A DNA stretch of 64,000 nucleotides from Rhabdaerophilum calidifontis (GTDB lineage: Bacteria > Pseudomonadota > Alphaproteobacteria > Rhizobiales > Beijerinckiaceae), in the NCBI RefSeq assembly GCF_008641065.1, contig NZ_VTRS01000001.1, forward strand, positions 558,001-622,000, given 5' to 3'. Each line of letters begins with the position of its first letter. Position 1 is the stretch's first letter. This document shows, piece by piece, positions 28,926 through 37,155 of the stretch. Position numbers and translations under genes: made by a program. The notes beneath the pieces are model-generated. The model was not told the DNA's origin and did no database searches. It was given only the letters and a program-made list of their open reading frames with translations.

Positions 28926-29656
28926 AAGGGAAGATTGCGGTCGTCACGGCGGCGGGCGCGGGGATCGGGCAGGCCATCGCGGCGGCCTTCGCGGCCGAGG
29001 GCGCCACGGTCTGGGCGACCGATATCAACCGCGAGGCGCTCGACGCGCTCGCCCGCGTGAAGCGGGTGAAGCTCGACGTTCTTTCAGACCGGCAGGTGGC
29101 GAAATTCGCCGAGAAGGTCGGCGGGATCGATATCCTCGCCAATTGCGCCGGCTATGTGCATCACGGCACGATCCTCGAAACCGACGACAAGGCCTGGGAT
29201 TTTTCCTTCGATCTCAACGTCAAATCCATGCATCGGATGACGAAGGCGCTGCTTCCCGGCATGCTGGCGCGCGGCGGCGGCTCGGTGATCAACATCGCCT
29301 CCGGCGCGTCCTCGGTGAAGGGCGCGCCGAACCGCTATGTCTACGGCGCCACCAAGGCGGCGGTGATCGGGCTGACCAAGGGGCTGGCGATCGATTTCAT
29401 CCAGAAGGGCATCCGCGCCAACGCGATCTGCCCCGGCACCATCCAGTCGCCCTCGCTCGACAGCCGCATCGAGGCGCTCGCGAAATCCTCCGGCAAGAGC
29501 CTTCAGGAGGTGCGGGACGCCTTCATCGCCCGCCAGCCGATGGGGCGCCTCGGCACCGCCGAGGAGGTGGCCATGCTTGCGGTCTATCTCGGTTCGGACG
29601 AATCGAAATTCACGAGCGGCGCGATCCATATGGTCGATGGCGGCTGGAGCCTGTGA
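28910..29656 (+). CDS. SDR oxidoreductase, 2-keto-3-deoxy-L-fuconate dehydrogenase / DHRS6-like
   Basis: A 248-residue short-chain dehydrogenase. NAD binding motif TAAGAGIGQ near residue 15, the active-site Ser in NIASGASSVKG near 130 and Tyr-x3-Lys in YVYGATK near 145. The phrases GYVHHGT, WDFSFDLNVKSMH, SVKG and the end VDGGWSL closely follow the DHRS6 / 2-keto-3-deoxy-L-fuconate dehydrogenase branch. Together with the IlvD/Edd dehydratase upstream this suggests oxidation of a 2-keto-3-deoxy sugar acid. The exact sugar is not determined. Confidence 0.86.
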   Translation: MAGRLKGKIAVVTAAGAGIGQAIAAAFAAEGATVWATDINREALDALARVKRVKLDVLSDRQVAKFAEKVGGIDILANCAGYVHHGTILETDDKAWDFSFDLNVKSMHRMTKALLPGMLARGGGSVINIASGASSVKGAPNRYVYGATKAAVIGLTKGLAIDFIQKGIRANAICPGTIQSPSLDSRIEALAKSSGKSLQEVRDAFIARQPMGRLGTAEEVAMLAVYLGSDESKFTSGAIHMVDGGWSL

Positions 29657-29717
29657 CGCGCGCCCGTGATGCCGCGCGCGCCGGGCTTCTCCGGCGGTTC
29701 GCGCAAGGGAGGGATGC

Positions 29718-30698
29718 ATGAACATTCTGATTCTCGGCGCGGCCGGCATGGTCGGCCGCAAGCTTGGCGAGCGGCTCGCGAGGGACGGGCATCTCGGCGG
29801 CGTGGCGATCACGCGGGTGGTGCTGCAGGATGTGGTGATGCCGGCGGCCCCGGCCGCCGCGCCGTTCCCGGTTGAATGCGGTGCCGCCGATTTCGCTGCG
29901 CCCGGCGCGGCGGCGGCGCTCGTCGCCGCGCGCCCGGATGTGATCTTCCATCTTGCGGCCATCGTCTCGGGCGAGGCGGAAGCCGATTTCGACAAGGGCT
30001 ACCGGATCAATCTCGACGGGACGCGGCTGCTCTTCGACGCGATCCGCGCGGTTGGCGACGGTTACCGCCCGCGCGTGGTCTTCACCTCCTCGATCGCGGT
30101 CTTCGGCGCGCCGTTCCCGGAGGCGATCGGCGACGACTTCTTCACGACGCCGCTGACGAGCTACGGCACGCAGAAGGCCATCGGCGAATTGCTGCTTGCC
30201 GATTACACGCGCCGCGGCATTTTCGACGGGATCGGCATCCGCCTGCCGACCATCTGCGTGCGGCCGGGCGCGCCGAACAAGGCGGCTTCGGGCTTCTTCT
30301 CGAATATCTGCCGCGAGCCGCTCGCGGGGAAGGAAGCGGTGCTGCCGGTTGACGAAGATGTCATGCACTGGCATGCGAGCCCGCGTGCCGCGATCGGCTT
30401 CCTCCTCCATGCCGCGACAATCGACGGGGCGCGGGTTGGGCCGCGCCGCAACCTCACCATGCCGGGTCTTGCCTGCACGGTCGGCGAGCAGATCGCGGCG
30501 CTGCGGCGCATCGGCGGGGACAAGGTCGTGCGCCGCATCCGCCGCGAGCCGGATGCCTTGATCCAGCGAATCGTCGCCGGCTGGCCGCGAAAATTCGATG
30601 CGCGGCGGGCAACGGAACTCGGTTTCGTTGCCGAGGCGAGCTTCGACGAGATTCTCCGCGTGCATGTGAAGGACGAACTCGGCGGCGTGATCGCCTGA
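29718..30698 (+). CDS. NAD-dependent epimerase/dehydrogenase, D-erythronate dehydrogenase (DenD)-like
   Basis: A 326-residue extended SDR. The dinucleotide motif GAAGMVGRKLG starts at residue 7, the catalytic region is VVFTSSIAVFGAP near 117 and SYGTQKAIGE near 145. The IRLPTICVRPGAPNKAASGF segment near 173 is typical of the DenD/LtnD-associated family that oxidises D-erythronate or related four-carbon acids. GGGAGGG upstream of the ATG supports the start. The SDR gene ends 61 bases earlier. Confidence 0.84.
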   Translation: MNILILGAAGMVGRKLGERLARDGHLGGVAITRVVLQDVVMPAAPAAAPFPVECGAADFAAPGAAAALVAARPDVIFHLAAIVSGEAEADFDKGYRINLDGTRLLFDAIRAVGDGYRPRVVFTSSIAVFGAPFPEAIGDDFFTTPLTSYGTQKAIGELLLADYTRRGIFDGIGIRLPTICVRPGAPNKAASGFFSNICREPLAGKEAVLPVDEDVMHWHASPRAAIGFLLHAATIDGARVGPRRNLTMPGLACTVGEQIAALRRIGGDKVVRRIRREPDALIQRIVAGWPRKFDARRATELGFVAEASFDEILRVHVKDELGGVIA

Positions 30699-30737
30699 GC
30701 GTTTGCCGCGCGCGGGGCGCGGAGAACGGGGCGCGGT

Positions 30738-31706
30738 TCAACCTATCGGCGGCCAGGGGGTTTCCGGTACCGGCGTGAGCGGCCCACGTCCCTCGGCGAA
30801 GCTTGCGATATTGTCGACCACGAGCTGGCCCATCTTGTTGCGCGTGTAATGCGAGGCCGAGCCGACATGCGGGAGCAGCACCACGTTCTCCAGGCCGAAC
30901 AGCGCCTCCGGCACGCGCGGCTCGTCCTCGAAGACATCGAGCCCGGCCGCACCCAGTTTGCCGCTTCGCAGCAATTCCACCATCGCGGGTTCGTCCACCA
31001 GCGTGCCGCGCGCGACATTGATCAGCGTGCCGGCGGGGCCGAGCGCCTCCATCACCGCGCGGCTCACGATGCGGCGTGTCGCCTCGCCGCCCGGTGCGAT
31101 GACCATCAGGATATCGACATCGCGGGCCATCTCGACCAGCGAGGCGTAATAGCGGAAGGACACGTCCGGCTTCGGCGTGCGGCTGTGATAGGCGAGTTCT
31201 AGCCCGAAGGCCTGCGCGCGCGCGGCGATCGCCGAGCCGATGCGGCCAAGGCCCAGAATACCCATGGATTTCTCGCGCAGCGACCCGGTGAGCGGGAAGG
31301 CCCCATCGAGCCAGCGGCCGGCCCGGACATAGGCATCAGCCTGCGGCAGGCGGCGGATCGTGGCGATCAGCAACCCCATCGCCAGATCGGCGACCTCGTC
31401 GGTCAGCACGTCGGGCGTGTTGGTCACCACGATGCCATTCTGGCCGGCCCAGGCGGCGTCGATCCCGTCATAGCCGACGCCGAAATTGCCGACGATGCGG
31501 AGATTGGGGAAACGCCGCATGAAGGCCGAATCGATCCGGCCATGCCCGGCGCCGCCGACCAGCGCGCGGATCCGTGCGCCATGGGCGGCGATGAATGCCT
31601 CCTTGTCAGGCATCTCGTGAAGCTTGTGCACCGTGAACCTCGCCTCCAGCCCCTCGCGGATGAGCGGCATGACGGGGCCGGTGATCAGCACTTCGAAATC
31701 AGGCAC
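30738..31706 (-). CDS. D-2-hydroxyacid dehydrogenase (glyoxylate/hydroxypyruvate reductase type)
   Basis: A 322-residue NAD(P)-dependent dehydrogenase. The Rossmann motif GLGRIGSAIA is near residue 154, the substrate Arg in NVARGTLVDE near 238 and the catalytic His in LLPHVGSASH near 286. Likely substrates are glyoxylate, hydroxypyruvate or another 2-keto acid, which would fit the catabolic group on the other strand. The start is a GTG at 31706 with AAGGA upstream; a longer frame to 31784 gives non-family sequence. Confidence 0.86.
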   Translation of the reverse strand: MPDFEVLITGPVMPLIREGLEARFTVHKLHEMPDKEAFIAAHGARIRALVGGAGHGRIDSAFMRRFPNLRIVGNFGVGYDGIDAAWAGQNGIVVTNTPDVLTDEVADLAMGLLIATIRRLPQADAYVRAGRWLDGAFPLTGSLREKSMGILGLGRIGSAIAARAQAFGLELAYHSRTPKPDVSFRYYASLVEMARDVDILMVIAPGGEATRRIVSRAVMEALGPAGTLINVARGTLVDEPAMVELLRSGKLGAAGLDVFEDEPRVPEALFGLENVVLLPHVGSASHYTRNKMGQLVVDNIASFAEGRGPLTPVPETPWPPIG

Positions 31707-31796
31707 GGGGCGACATCCTTGCGGCGGTTGGCGGCCATGATGCCGCGAGCCAGCGATTAGACCGCGCCCGCGCGCCGGATGCAATCGCCGGCGCGC

Positions 31797-32297
31797 TCAC
31801 TCGTCGTCGTCGAGATCGCTATCGTCGTCGCCGAGCAGATCGGCGGAATCGGCGTTGGGGTCGACCTTCTCGCCGAGATGGCGCGAGATCTTCCGCAGGG
31901 CCTTGCGCAGGCGCTTGGCCTCTTTCGACTCGAACAGGGCGACGATCTCCTTCTCGAGATCCAGCGTCACGGCCTCGATATGCGCGAGCTTGTCGCGGCC
32001 GGCCTCGCTGAGGCGCACCCGAACCACCCGGCCATCGGCCGAGGCGGTCGCGCGTTCGACCAGTCCCTGCGCCGAAAGCCGCGCCACCGTCTTCGAGGCG
32101 GTGGGCGGTCGGACATGCAAGGTGCGCGAAAGATCACCCATGGTCATGCCGTCTGGGTTCTGGGCGAGAACCTGGAGGGCCTGTTCCTGGCCAGGGAAGA
32201 GGCCGATCTCCCCGAGCAGCATCGCCATTCTCGTCCGGTGCAGCCGGGCCGACAGCATGAGCTGGAACCCGACCGATTTCCGCGCTGGATGCTTCAC
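31797..32297 (-). CDS. MarR family transcriptional regulator
   Basis: About 166 residues with a MarR winged helix (MTMGDLSRTLHVRPPTASKT, wing SADGRVVRVRLSEAGRD) and a very acidic tail (DDDSDLDDDE). I prefer the GTG at 32297, with GGGGGAT before it; an ATG at 32336 without a clear ribosome site would add 13 residues. It lies divergent from the copper ATPase gene, so it may control it, but no clear palindrome was seen between them. Confidence 0.83.
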   Translation of the reverse strand: MKHPARKSVGFQLMLSARLHRTRMAMLLGEIGLFPGQEQALQVLAQNPDGMTMGDLSRTLHVRPPTASKTVARLSAQGLVERATASADGRVVRVRLSEAGRDKLAHIEAVTLDLEKEIVALFESKEAKRLRKALRKISRHLGEKVDPNADSADLLGDDDSDLDDDE

Positions 32298-32461
32298 GCG
32301 ATATCCCCCGCCGATTCGCGTTGCCTCGGCGGCCATGTCTGAACGGCCGACCGATCATTCTTGGACGCTGGTTCGTCGGCCCGGCCGTGCTACAAGCGGC
32401 ACAATCGTCCCGGCGGCGATGCCCGGCGCGAAGCCAGCCACCACAGTTTGATGACGCTACA

Positions 32462-34675
32462 ATGACACCAAAGCGGATCGCCGTCGATATTGCCGGCATG
32501 ACCTGCGCGGCCTGTGCCCAGCGGATCGAAAAGGTGCTGAGCCGGCGCGAGGAAATCGCCGAGGCGGCTGTCGATCTCGCGCGGGACCGGGCGATGATCC
32601 TCCCGCGGCCCGGCATCGCGCCGGAGGCGGCGTTGGCGGCGGCGATCGCCGCGATCGACGGCGCGGGCTATCGCGGGTTCGCGCGCGGCGGCACCGCCGC
32701 CGAGCGTCGGCTGAACCGGGCCCGGCGGGAGGCGGCCATGTGCGCCGAGCAGCGCTGGCTCCAGCTGCGCGCGGTGGTCGCGGCCGTTCTGGCGCTGCCA
32801 TTCCTGATCGCGATGGTGATCGAGGCCTTGCGGGGCGAGCATGGGCTGATTCCGCCGCTCTGGCAGCTTGCCATGGCGCTGCCGGTGCAGCTCTTCTGCG
32901 CTTGGCCGCTCTATGCGCGGGCCTGGAGCGCCGTCCGCACCGGGGCATCGAACATGGATGTGCTCGTCGTGCTCGGCACGGGCACGGCATTCCTGCTCAG
33001 CCTGTGGCATGTGCTTGATGGTTCGGCGCATCACGATTCGCCGCTTTATTTCGAAGGTGCGGTGGCGGTGATCGCCTTCGTGCTGATCGGCAAGTTGATC
33101 GAGCGACGCGCCAAGCGCGAGGCCGGGGCGGCGCTGACAGCCTTGGCCGAATTGCTGCCGGATGCCGTGACGGTGCGATCACCGGAGGGCGAGCGGGTCG
33201 TCGCGCGCGCATCGCTCGCACCCGGTCAGCATGTCGTCGCCAAGCCGGGAACGATCCTGCCGGTCGACGGTCGTGTCGTCGAAGGCCACGCCTTCCTCGA
33301 CGAATCGAGCCTGACCGGCGAGAGCGTGCCGGTGGTGCGCGGCGTGGGGGATGTGGTGCAGGCGGGCTCCGGGGTTTCAGGCGGGGCGCTGGTCGTCGCG
33401 GTCGAGGCGGTCGAGGACGAGACGCGGCTCGCGCGGCTTGCGCGGCTCATCGAGGATGCGGGCTTCGACGCGGCACCTGCGGCGAGCCTCGCGGACCGGA
33501 TCTCCGCGATCTTCGTGCCGGCGATCATCGCGCTCGCGGTGATGACCTTTGCCGGCTGGGCGATCGCCGGAGCGGGCACCGAGCGCGCGCTGGTCGTGGC
33601 GGTTTCGGTGCTCGTTGTCGCCTGTCCCTGCGCGCTCGGGCTCGCGATGCCGATCGCGCTGGCGGCCGGCGCGGGCGCCGCCGGTCGGGCCGGGCTGATC
33701 CTCGCCGATCACGCCGCGCTCGAGGCCGGTGCCGGGCTCACCCATATCGCCTTCGACAAGACCGGCACGCTTACCACCGGGCGCCCGGATCTGGTTGCGA
33801 TCGTTTCCGAGGGGATCGACGAGGCGGCGGCGCTGGCGGCGGCGGCGGCGCTTGCCGCGCGGTCCGACCATCCCATCGACAGCGCGATCGACGCCGCGGC
33901 GCGCAGGCGGGGGATCGCTGCGGGCGAACCGGTCGGGTTCCGTGCCGTTGCGGGGGGCGGATTGTCGGGGAGCGTCGGAGGTCGGGAGATCCGCCTCGGC
34001 GCGCGCGCCTTCATCGACCCGGACGGGCGGGAGGCGGCGCGGATCGCCGCCGCCGAGGCGCGGCTTGCGCCCGAGGTGCGGGTTTCGCCGGCGAGCTATC
34101 TTATGATCGACGGACGCTTCGCGGCGATCCTTGTCGTGGGTGACCCGCTCCGCGCCGGGATCGCCGCGGCGATGGATGCGATCCGCGCGGCGGGGCTCGT
34201 GCCCGTGATGCTCTCCGGCGACCGGCCGGAGGTCGTCCGCGCGATCGCGACGCCGCTCGGGATCGCCGATGCGCGCGGCGGTCTGAAACCGGAGGACAAG
34301 CTCGCCGCGCTCGAAGCGCTGCGGACTGGCGGCGCCTCGGTCGCCTTCGTCGGTGATGGGCTCAATGACGGGCCCGCCTTGCGCGCCGCCGATGTGGGAA
34401 TCGCGATGGGATCGGGCACCGATGTCGCCAAGGGCGCGGCCTCGGTGGTGCTGGCGCGCCCGGATCCCGGCCTGGTCGCCATCTTCGTGCGCATCGCGCG
34501 GCGGACGCGGGCCGGCATCCGCGAGAACCTCCTGCTGGCTTTCCTGTTCAACGGGATCGCGATCCCGCTGGCGGTTGCCGGCAAATTGTCGCCGGCGCTG
34601 GCGGGGGCAGCCATGGCGCTTTCGTCGATCTCGGTTGCGCTCAACGCAATGCGGCTGGCGCGACCTCCACGTTAA
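32462..34675 (+). CDS. copA: Copper-type heavy-metal P1B ATPase
   Basis: A 737-residue metal-exporting ATPase. An N-terminal HMA domain has the MTCAAC metal motif (residues 13-18), followed by eight membrane segments. CPCALG near residue 387 is the transmembrane metal site, DKTGTLT near 432 holds the phosphorylated Asp, SDHPID near 471 the HP locus, and GDGLNDGPAL near 630 the hinge. Late helices carry FN (in place of the usual YN) and SSISV, fitting the Cu+ subclass with one substitution. Exports monovalent copper or silver from the cytoplasm. A MarR gene lies divergent. Confidence 0.9.
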   Translation: MTPKRIAVDIAGMTCAACAQRIEKVLSRREEIAEAAVDLARDRAMILPRPGIAPEAALAAAIAAIDGAGYRGFARGGTAAERRLNRARREAAMCAEQRWLQLRAVVAAVLALPFLIAMVIEALRGEHGLIPPLWQLAMALPVQLFCAWPLYARAWSAVRTGASNMDVLVVLGTGTAFLLSLWHVLDGSAHHDSPLYFEGAVAVIAFVLIGKLIERRAKREAGAALTALAELLPDAVTVRSPEGERVVARASLAPGQHVVAKPGTILPVDGRVVEGHAFLDESSLTGESVPVVRGVGDVVQAGSGVSGGALVVAVEAVEDETRLARLARLIEDAGFDAAPAASLADRISAIFVPAIIALAVMTFAGWAIAGAGTERALVVAVSVLVVACPCALGLAMPIALAAGAGAAGRAGLILADHAALEAGAGLTHIAFDKTGTLTTGRPDLVAIVSEGIDEAAALAAAAALAARSDHPIDSAIDAAARRRGIAAGEPVGFRAVAGGGLSGSVGGREIRLGARAFIDPDGREAARIAAAEARLAPEVRVSPASYLMIDGRFAAILVVGDPLRAGIAAAMDAIRAAGLVPVMLSGDRPEVVRAIATPLGIADARGGLKPEDKLAALEALRTGGASVAFVGDGLNDGPALRAADVGIAMGSGTDVAKGAASVVLARPDPGLVAIFVRIARRTRAGIRENLLLAFLFNGIAIPLAVAGKLSPALAGAAMALSSISVALNAMRLARPPR

Positions 34676-34691
34676 CGCTCTGGAAAGTCAC

Positions 34692-34712
34692 AAAAATTTC
34701 ATAGAAATTTTT
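34692..34712. repeat. AT-rich perfect inverted repeat after copA
   Basis: Nine-base arms AAAAATTTC / GAAATTTTT around ATA, starting 17 bases after the copA stop and followed by more T. It could end copA transcription (weak AU stem plus U-run) or be an operator upstream of the ornithine decarboxylase promoter. It stands out in a GC-rich region. Confidence 0.55.
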
Positions 34713-34735
34713 TTCGGGGCGGAGCCCGGTTTTGC

Positions 34736-34764
34736 TTGCGCCGCATGGCGATCGGCCGTATACA
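34736..34764 (+). promoter_or_regulatory. Likely promoter of the ornithine decarboxylase transcript
   Basis: TTGCGC (34736-34741), a 17-base spacer and TATACA (34759-34764). Transcription would start near 34771 and leave a leader of about 500 bases before the decarboxylase ATG. Confidence 0.55.
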
Positions 34765-34784
34765 CCCTTTGCCCAATTTCGCAC

Positions 34785-34970
34785 GTGCCTGTGGTTGCGT
34801 GTCGGTCGGCGGATCTCCGGACAAGAGGCCGGAAAAACGCCAGTCGTTGGGGAGCAGGAAGTTCGCTTCCGCCCTCCCAAGGAACGGACCGGCAGCCGGA
34901 GGCGAACCGGCGGCCCCGCCCGAAGCGGGTGACGCAGCTCAAAGCAACGACGGAGCGGGCTTTTTTGGTC
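34785..34970 (+). ncRNA. Structured 5' leader of ornithine decarboxylase, probable speF element
   Basis: No gene fits in the 592 bases between copA and the decarboxylase. This part is rich in stem-loops: GGAAG-TTCG-CTTCC (34857-34870) inside a GGGAG/CTCCC stem, CCCGC/GCGGG (34915-34929), and a possible terminator arm CGGGC followed by six T (34956-34966), whose partner GCCCG (34918-34922) competes with the preceding hairpin. Alphaproteobacterial ornithine decarboxylase genes carry the known speF leader (Rfam RF00518) here. The assignment rests on context and structure; I could not run a covariance model. Confidence 0.6.
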
Positions 34971-35221
34971 TCAGCCGGGTTCCAAGTCCGGCGAACTGAA
35001 GAGGCTTGTCCATCTTGCCGGGCGTGCGGTTGGGGTTTCCCCTTCCAAACGATGGCTTCTCCTGCGGCGGCGTGAGTCTTTCGCGCGTCCTGACCTGAGG
35101 AGCGGCCACGGCGCAGCGTCATCGCCGCAACGGGTTCTCTCCGATCCCCGCGCGGCAGGATGCAGGATCGATCACGTGCTCGCGCCTCCACCGCGCGGGC
35201 CGCGCCCGGCCGGCATCCATC

Positions 35222-35254
35222 ATGATCCATCGCCGATGCGGACGATCCGCGTGA
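35222..35254 (+). other. Short upstream reading frame before ornithine decarboxylase
   Basis: ATG to TGA encodes MIHRRCGRSA, with three Arg in ten residues, and ends just before the AAGGGGA ribosome site of the decarboxylase. It contains a small perfect hairpin (GCGGA-CGA-TCCGC, 35238-35250). No good ribosome site precedes it. It could be an arginine-sensing leader peptide or chance. Confidence 0.25.
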
Positions 35255-35267
35255 AGGGGATGCTGCC

Positions 35268-36401
35268 ATGACCGACCGTATCCGTGAATTCCTCCGTTCG
35301 CGCCGCGACGAGGGTCCGCGTCTCGTGATCGACCTCGATGTCGTGCGGGACAATTACAAGGCGTTCGCGCAGGCGATGCCGGACAGCCGCGTGTTCTATG
35401 CCGTGAAGGCGAACCCGGCGCCGGAAATCCTCGAGCTGCTCGCAAAGCTCGGCTCCTGCTTCGATACCGCCTCGATCGGCGAGATCGAGATGGCGCTTGC
35501 CGCCGGCGCTTCCGCCGACCGCATCTCCTTCGGCAACACGATCAAGAAGGAGCGCGACATCGCGCGTGCCTATGAGCGCGGCGTGCGGCTCTTCGCGGTC
35601 GATTGCGAGGCCGAGGTCGAGAAGATCGCGCGCTCGGCACCCGGTTCCAAGGTGTTCTGCCGCATCCTCTGCGATGGCGAGGGGGCGGAATGGCCGCTTT
35701 CGCGCAAGTTTGGCTGCGTGCCGGAAATGGCGCCGCGGGTGCTGGAGCACGCGCATCGCCTCGGCCTCGTCGCCCATGGCGTGTCCTTCCATGTCGGATC
35801 GCAGCAGCGCAATCCGCTGATGTGGAACCGCGCGCTCGCGAGCGCCGCGGCGATCTTCCGCGAGATGGCCGAGCGCGGCATTCCGCTCACCATGGTCAAT
35901 CTCGGCGGCGGTTTCCCGACGAAATACCTGAAGGACATCCCGGCGGTGAAGGCCTATGGCCAGGCGATCCTCGCCGCCCTGCGCACGCATTTCGGCAACC
36001 GCATTCCGGAGACGATCATCGAGCCGGGCCGCGGCATGGTCGGCAATGCCGGGATCATCGAGGCCGAAGTCGTGCTCGTCTCGAAGAAGTCGGATGATCC
36101 CAACGAGATCCGCTGGGTCTATCTCGATATCGGCAAGTTCCACGGGCTTGCCGAGACGATGGACGAGGCGATCCGCTACCCGATCCGCACCCCGCGCGAC
36201 GGCGATGATCTCGTGCCTTGCGTGCTTGCCGGGCCGACCTGCGATTCGGCCGACGTGATGTACGAGAAGGAGCCGTATCTGCTCCCCTTCAGCCTCGAGA
36301 TCGGCGACAAGGTGCTGATCGAGGGCACGGGTGCCTATACGACCACCTATTCGTCGCGCGATTTCAACGGCATGTCGGGCCTGCGCCAGATCGTTATCTG
36401 A
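35268..36401 (+). CDS. Ornithine (lysine) decarboxylase, alanine racemase-fold type
   Basis: A 377-residue PLP enzyme of fold type III that makes putrescine from ornithine (or cadaverine from lysine). The PLP Lys is in YAVKANPAPE near residue 47, the glycine loop in NLGGGFPTKY near 213, EPGRGMVGNAG near 252, and the cofactor/active-site Cys in GPTCDSADV near 324. Length and sequence follow the alphaproteobacterial ODC group. AAGGGGA lies seven bases before the ATG. It is the first gene of a polyamine group with a GNAT and homospermidine synthase. Confidence 0.93.
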   Translation: MTDRIREFLRSRRDEGPRLVIDLDVVRDNYKAFAQAMPDSRVFYAVKANPAPEILELLAKLGSCFDTASIGEIEMALAAGASADRISFGNTIKKERDIARAYERGVRLFAVDCEAEVEKIARSAPGSKVFCRILCDGEGAEWPLSRKFGCVPEMAPRVLEHAHRLGLVAHGVSFHVGSQQRNPLMWNRALASAAAIFREMAERGIPLTMVNLGGGFPTKYLKDIPAVKAYGQAILAALRTHFGNRIPETIIEPGRGMVGNAGIIEAEVVLVSKKSDDPNEIRWVYLDIGKFHGLAETMDEAIRYPIRTPRDGDDLVPCVLAGPTCDSADVMYEKEPYLLPFSLEIGDKVLIEGTGAYTTTYSSRDFNGMSGLRQIVI

Positions 36402-36518
36402 TCCGGGCGCGCTTTCGGGCCGGCCCGGCCCGCGCTTCACCCCGTTCGGCGTGTGCGAGGCTTTTGCCCCGCGCATGGTGCGAGGGTTCTCTCACTCAGA
36501 CCAGAGGGAACCACCTCC

Positions 36519-37055
36519 ATGATCCATATTGACCAGGAAATGCTTTTCGATGTCGGCCAGCGCGAGGCGCTGCTCGACCGTGTCTTCGGTCCGAACCGGT
36601 TCGGCAAGACTTCCGAGCGCCTCCGCGAGGGGCGGTTGCCGGCCGAGGGGTTGGCGCTTGTCGCGCGGGTCGGCGAGCGGCTCGTCGGCACGCTGCGCCT
36701 CTGGCATGTCAATGCCGGCGGCGTGCCGGCGCTGATGCTCGGCCCGCTTGCGATCGACCCGCTGTTCCGCGGCGAGGGGCTCGGCACCCGGATGATGCGC
36801 GAAGCCCTTCAGCGCGCGGCGGCGCACGGGCACAGGGCGGTGATCCTCGTCGGCGATGCCCCCTATTACGGCCGGTTCGGCTTCTCGGCATCACTGACGG
36901 CGAAGCTCGAACTGCCGGGGCCGGTCGATCCGGCGCGGTTCCTCGCGCTCGAACTCGTGCCCGGCGCGCTGGCGGGCGCGCGCGGCCTGGTGCGGGCTAC
37001 CGGCGCGGTGCCGCTTTTCCCGCGTGTCCGCGACGGCCATCGTCGCGCCGCCTGA
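36519..37055 (+). CDS. GNAT family N-acetyltransferase in the polyamine group
   Basis: A 178-residue acetyltransferase of the YhbS type. The acetyl-CoA site is LAIDPLFRGEGLGTRMM near residues 82-98, followed by VGDAPYYGRFGFS near 114, a hallmark of this subgroup. Lying between ornithine decarboxylase and homospermidine synthase, it might acetylate a polyamine or other amine, which is inference from position only. The ATG at 36519 is preceded by GAGGGA at slightly long spacing. A strong hairpin follows before the next gene. Confidence 0.85.
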   Translation: MIHIDQEMLFDVGQREALLDRVFGPNRFGKTSERLREGRLPAEGLALVARVGERLVGTLRLWHVNAGGVPALMLGPLAIDPLFRGEGLGTRMMREALQRAAAHGHRAVILVGDAPYYGRFGFSASLTAKLELPGPVDPARFLALELVPGALAGARGLVRATGAVPLFPRVRDGHRRAA

Positions 37056-37090
37056 GGCGCACCATCCCACGAACGAGGCTTGACCTTCCG

Positions 37091-37117
37091 GGCCGTGGCT
37101 TTCAAGAAGCCACGGCC
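37091..37117 (+). terminator. Strong hairpin before homospermidine synthase
   Basis: Perfect 11-bp stem GGCCGTGGCTT / AAGCCACGGCC with a five-base loop, between the GNAT stop and the next start. No U-run follows, so it may attenuate, protect the upstream mRNA end or terminate with Rho. Confidence 0.5.
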
Positions 37118-37155
37118 CCTTCCCGTGAATTCCCTGACAGAAGGACGTTTCTCCG

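Noticed and set aside
32298-32461. Looked for a MarR operator or CueR-type site between the MarR gene and copA
   Set aside because: No convincing inverted repeat was found, so no operator is claimed.
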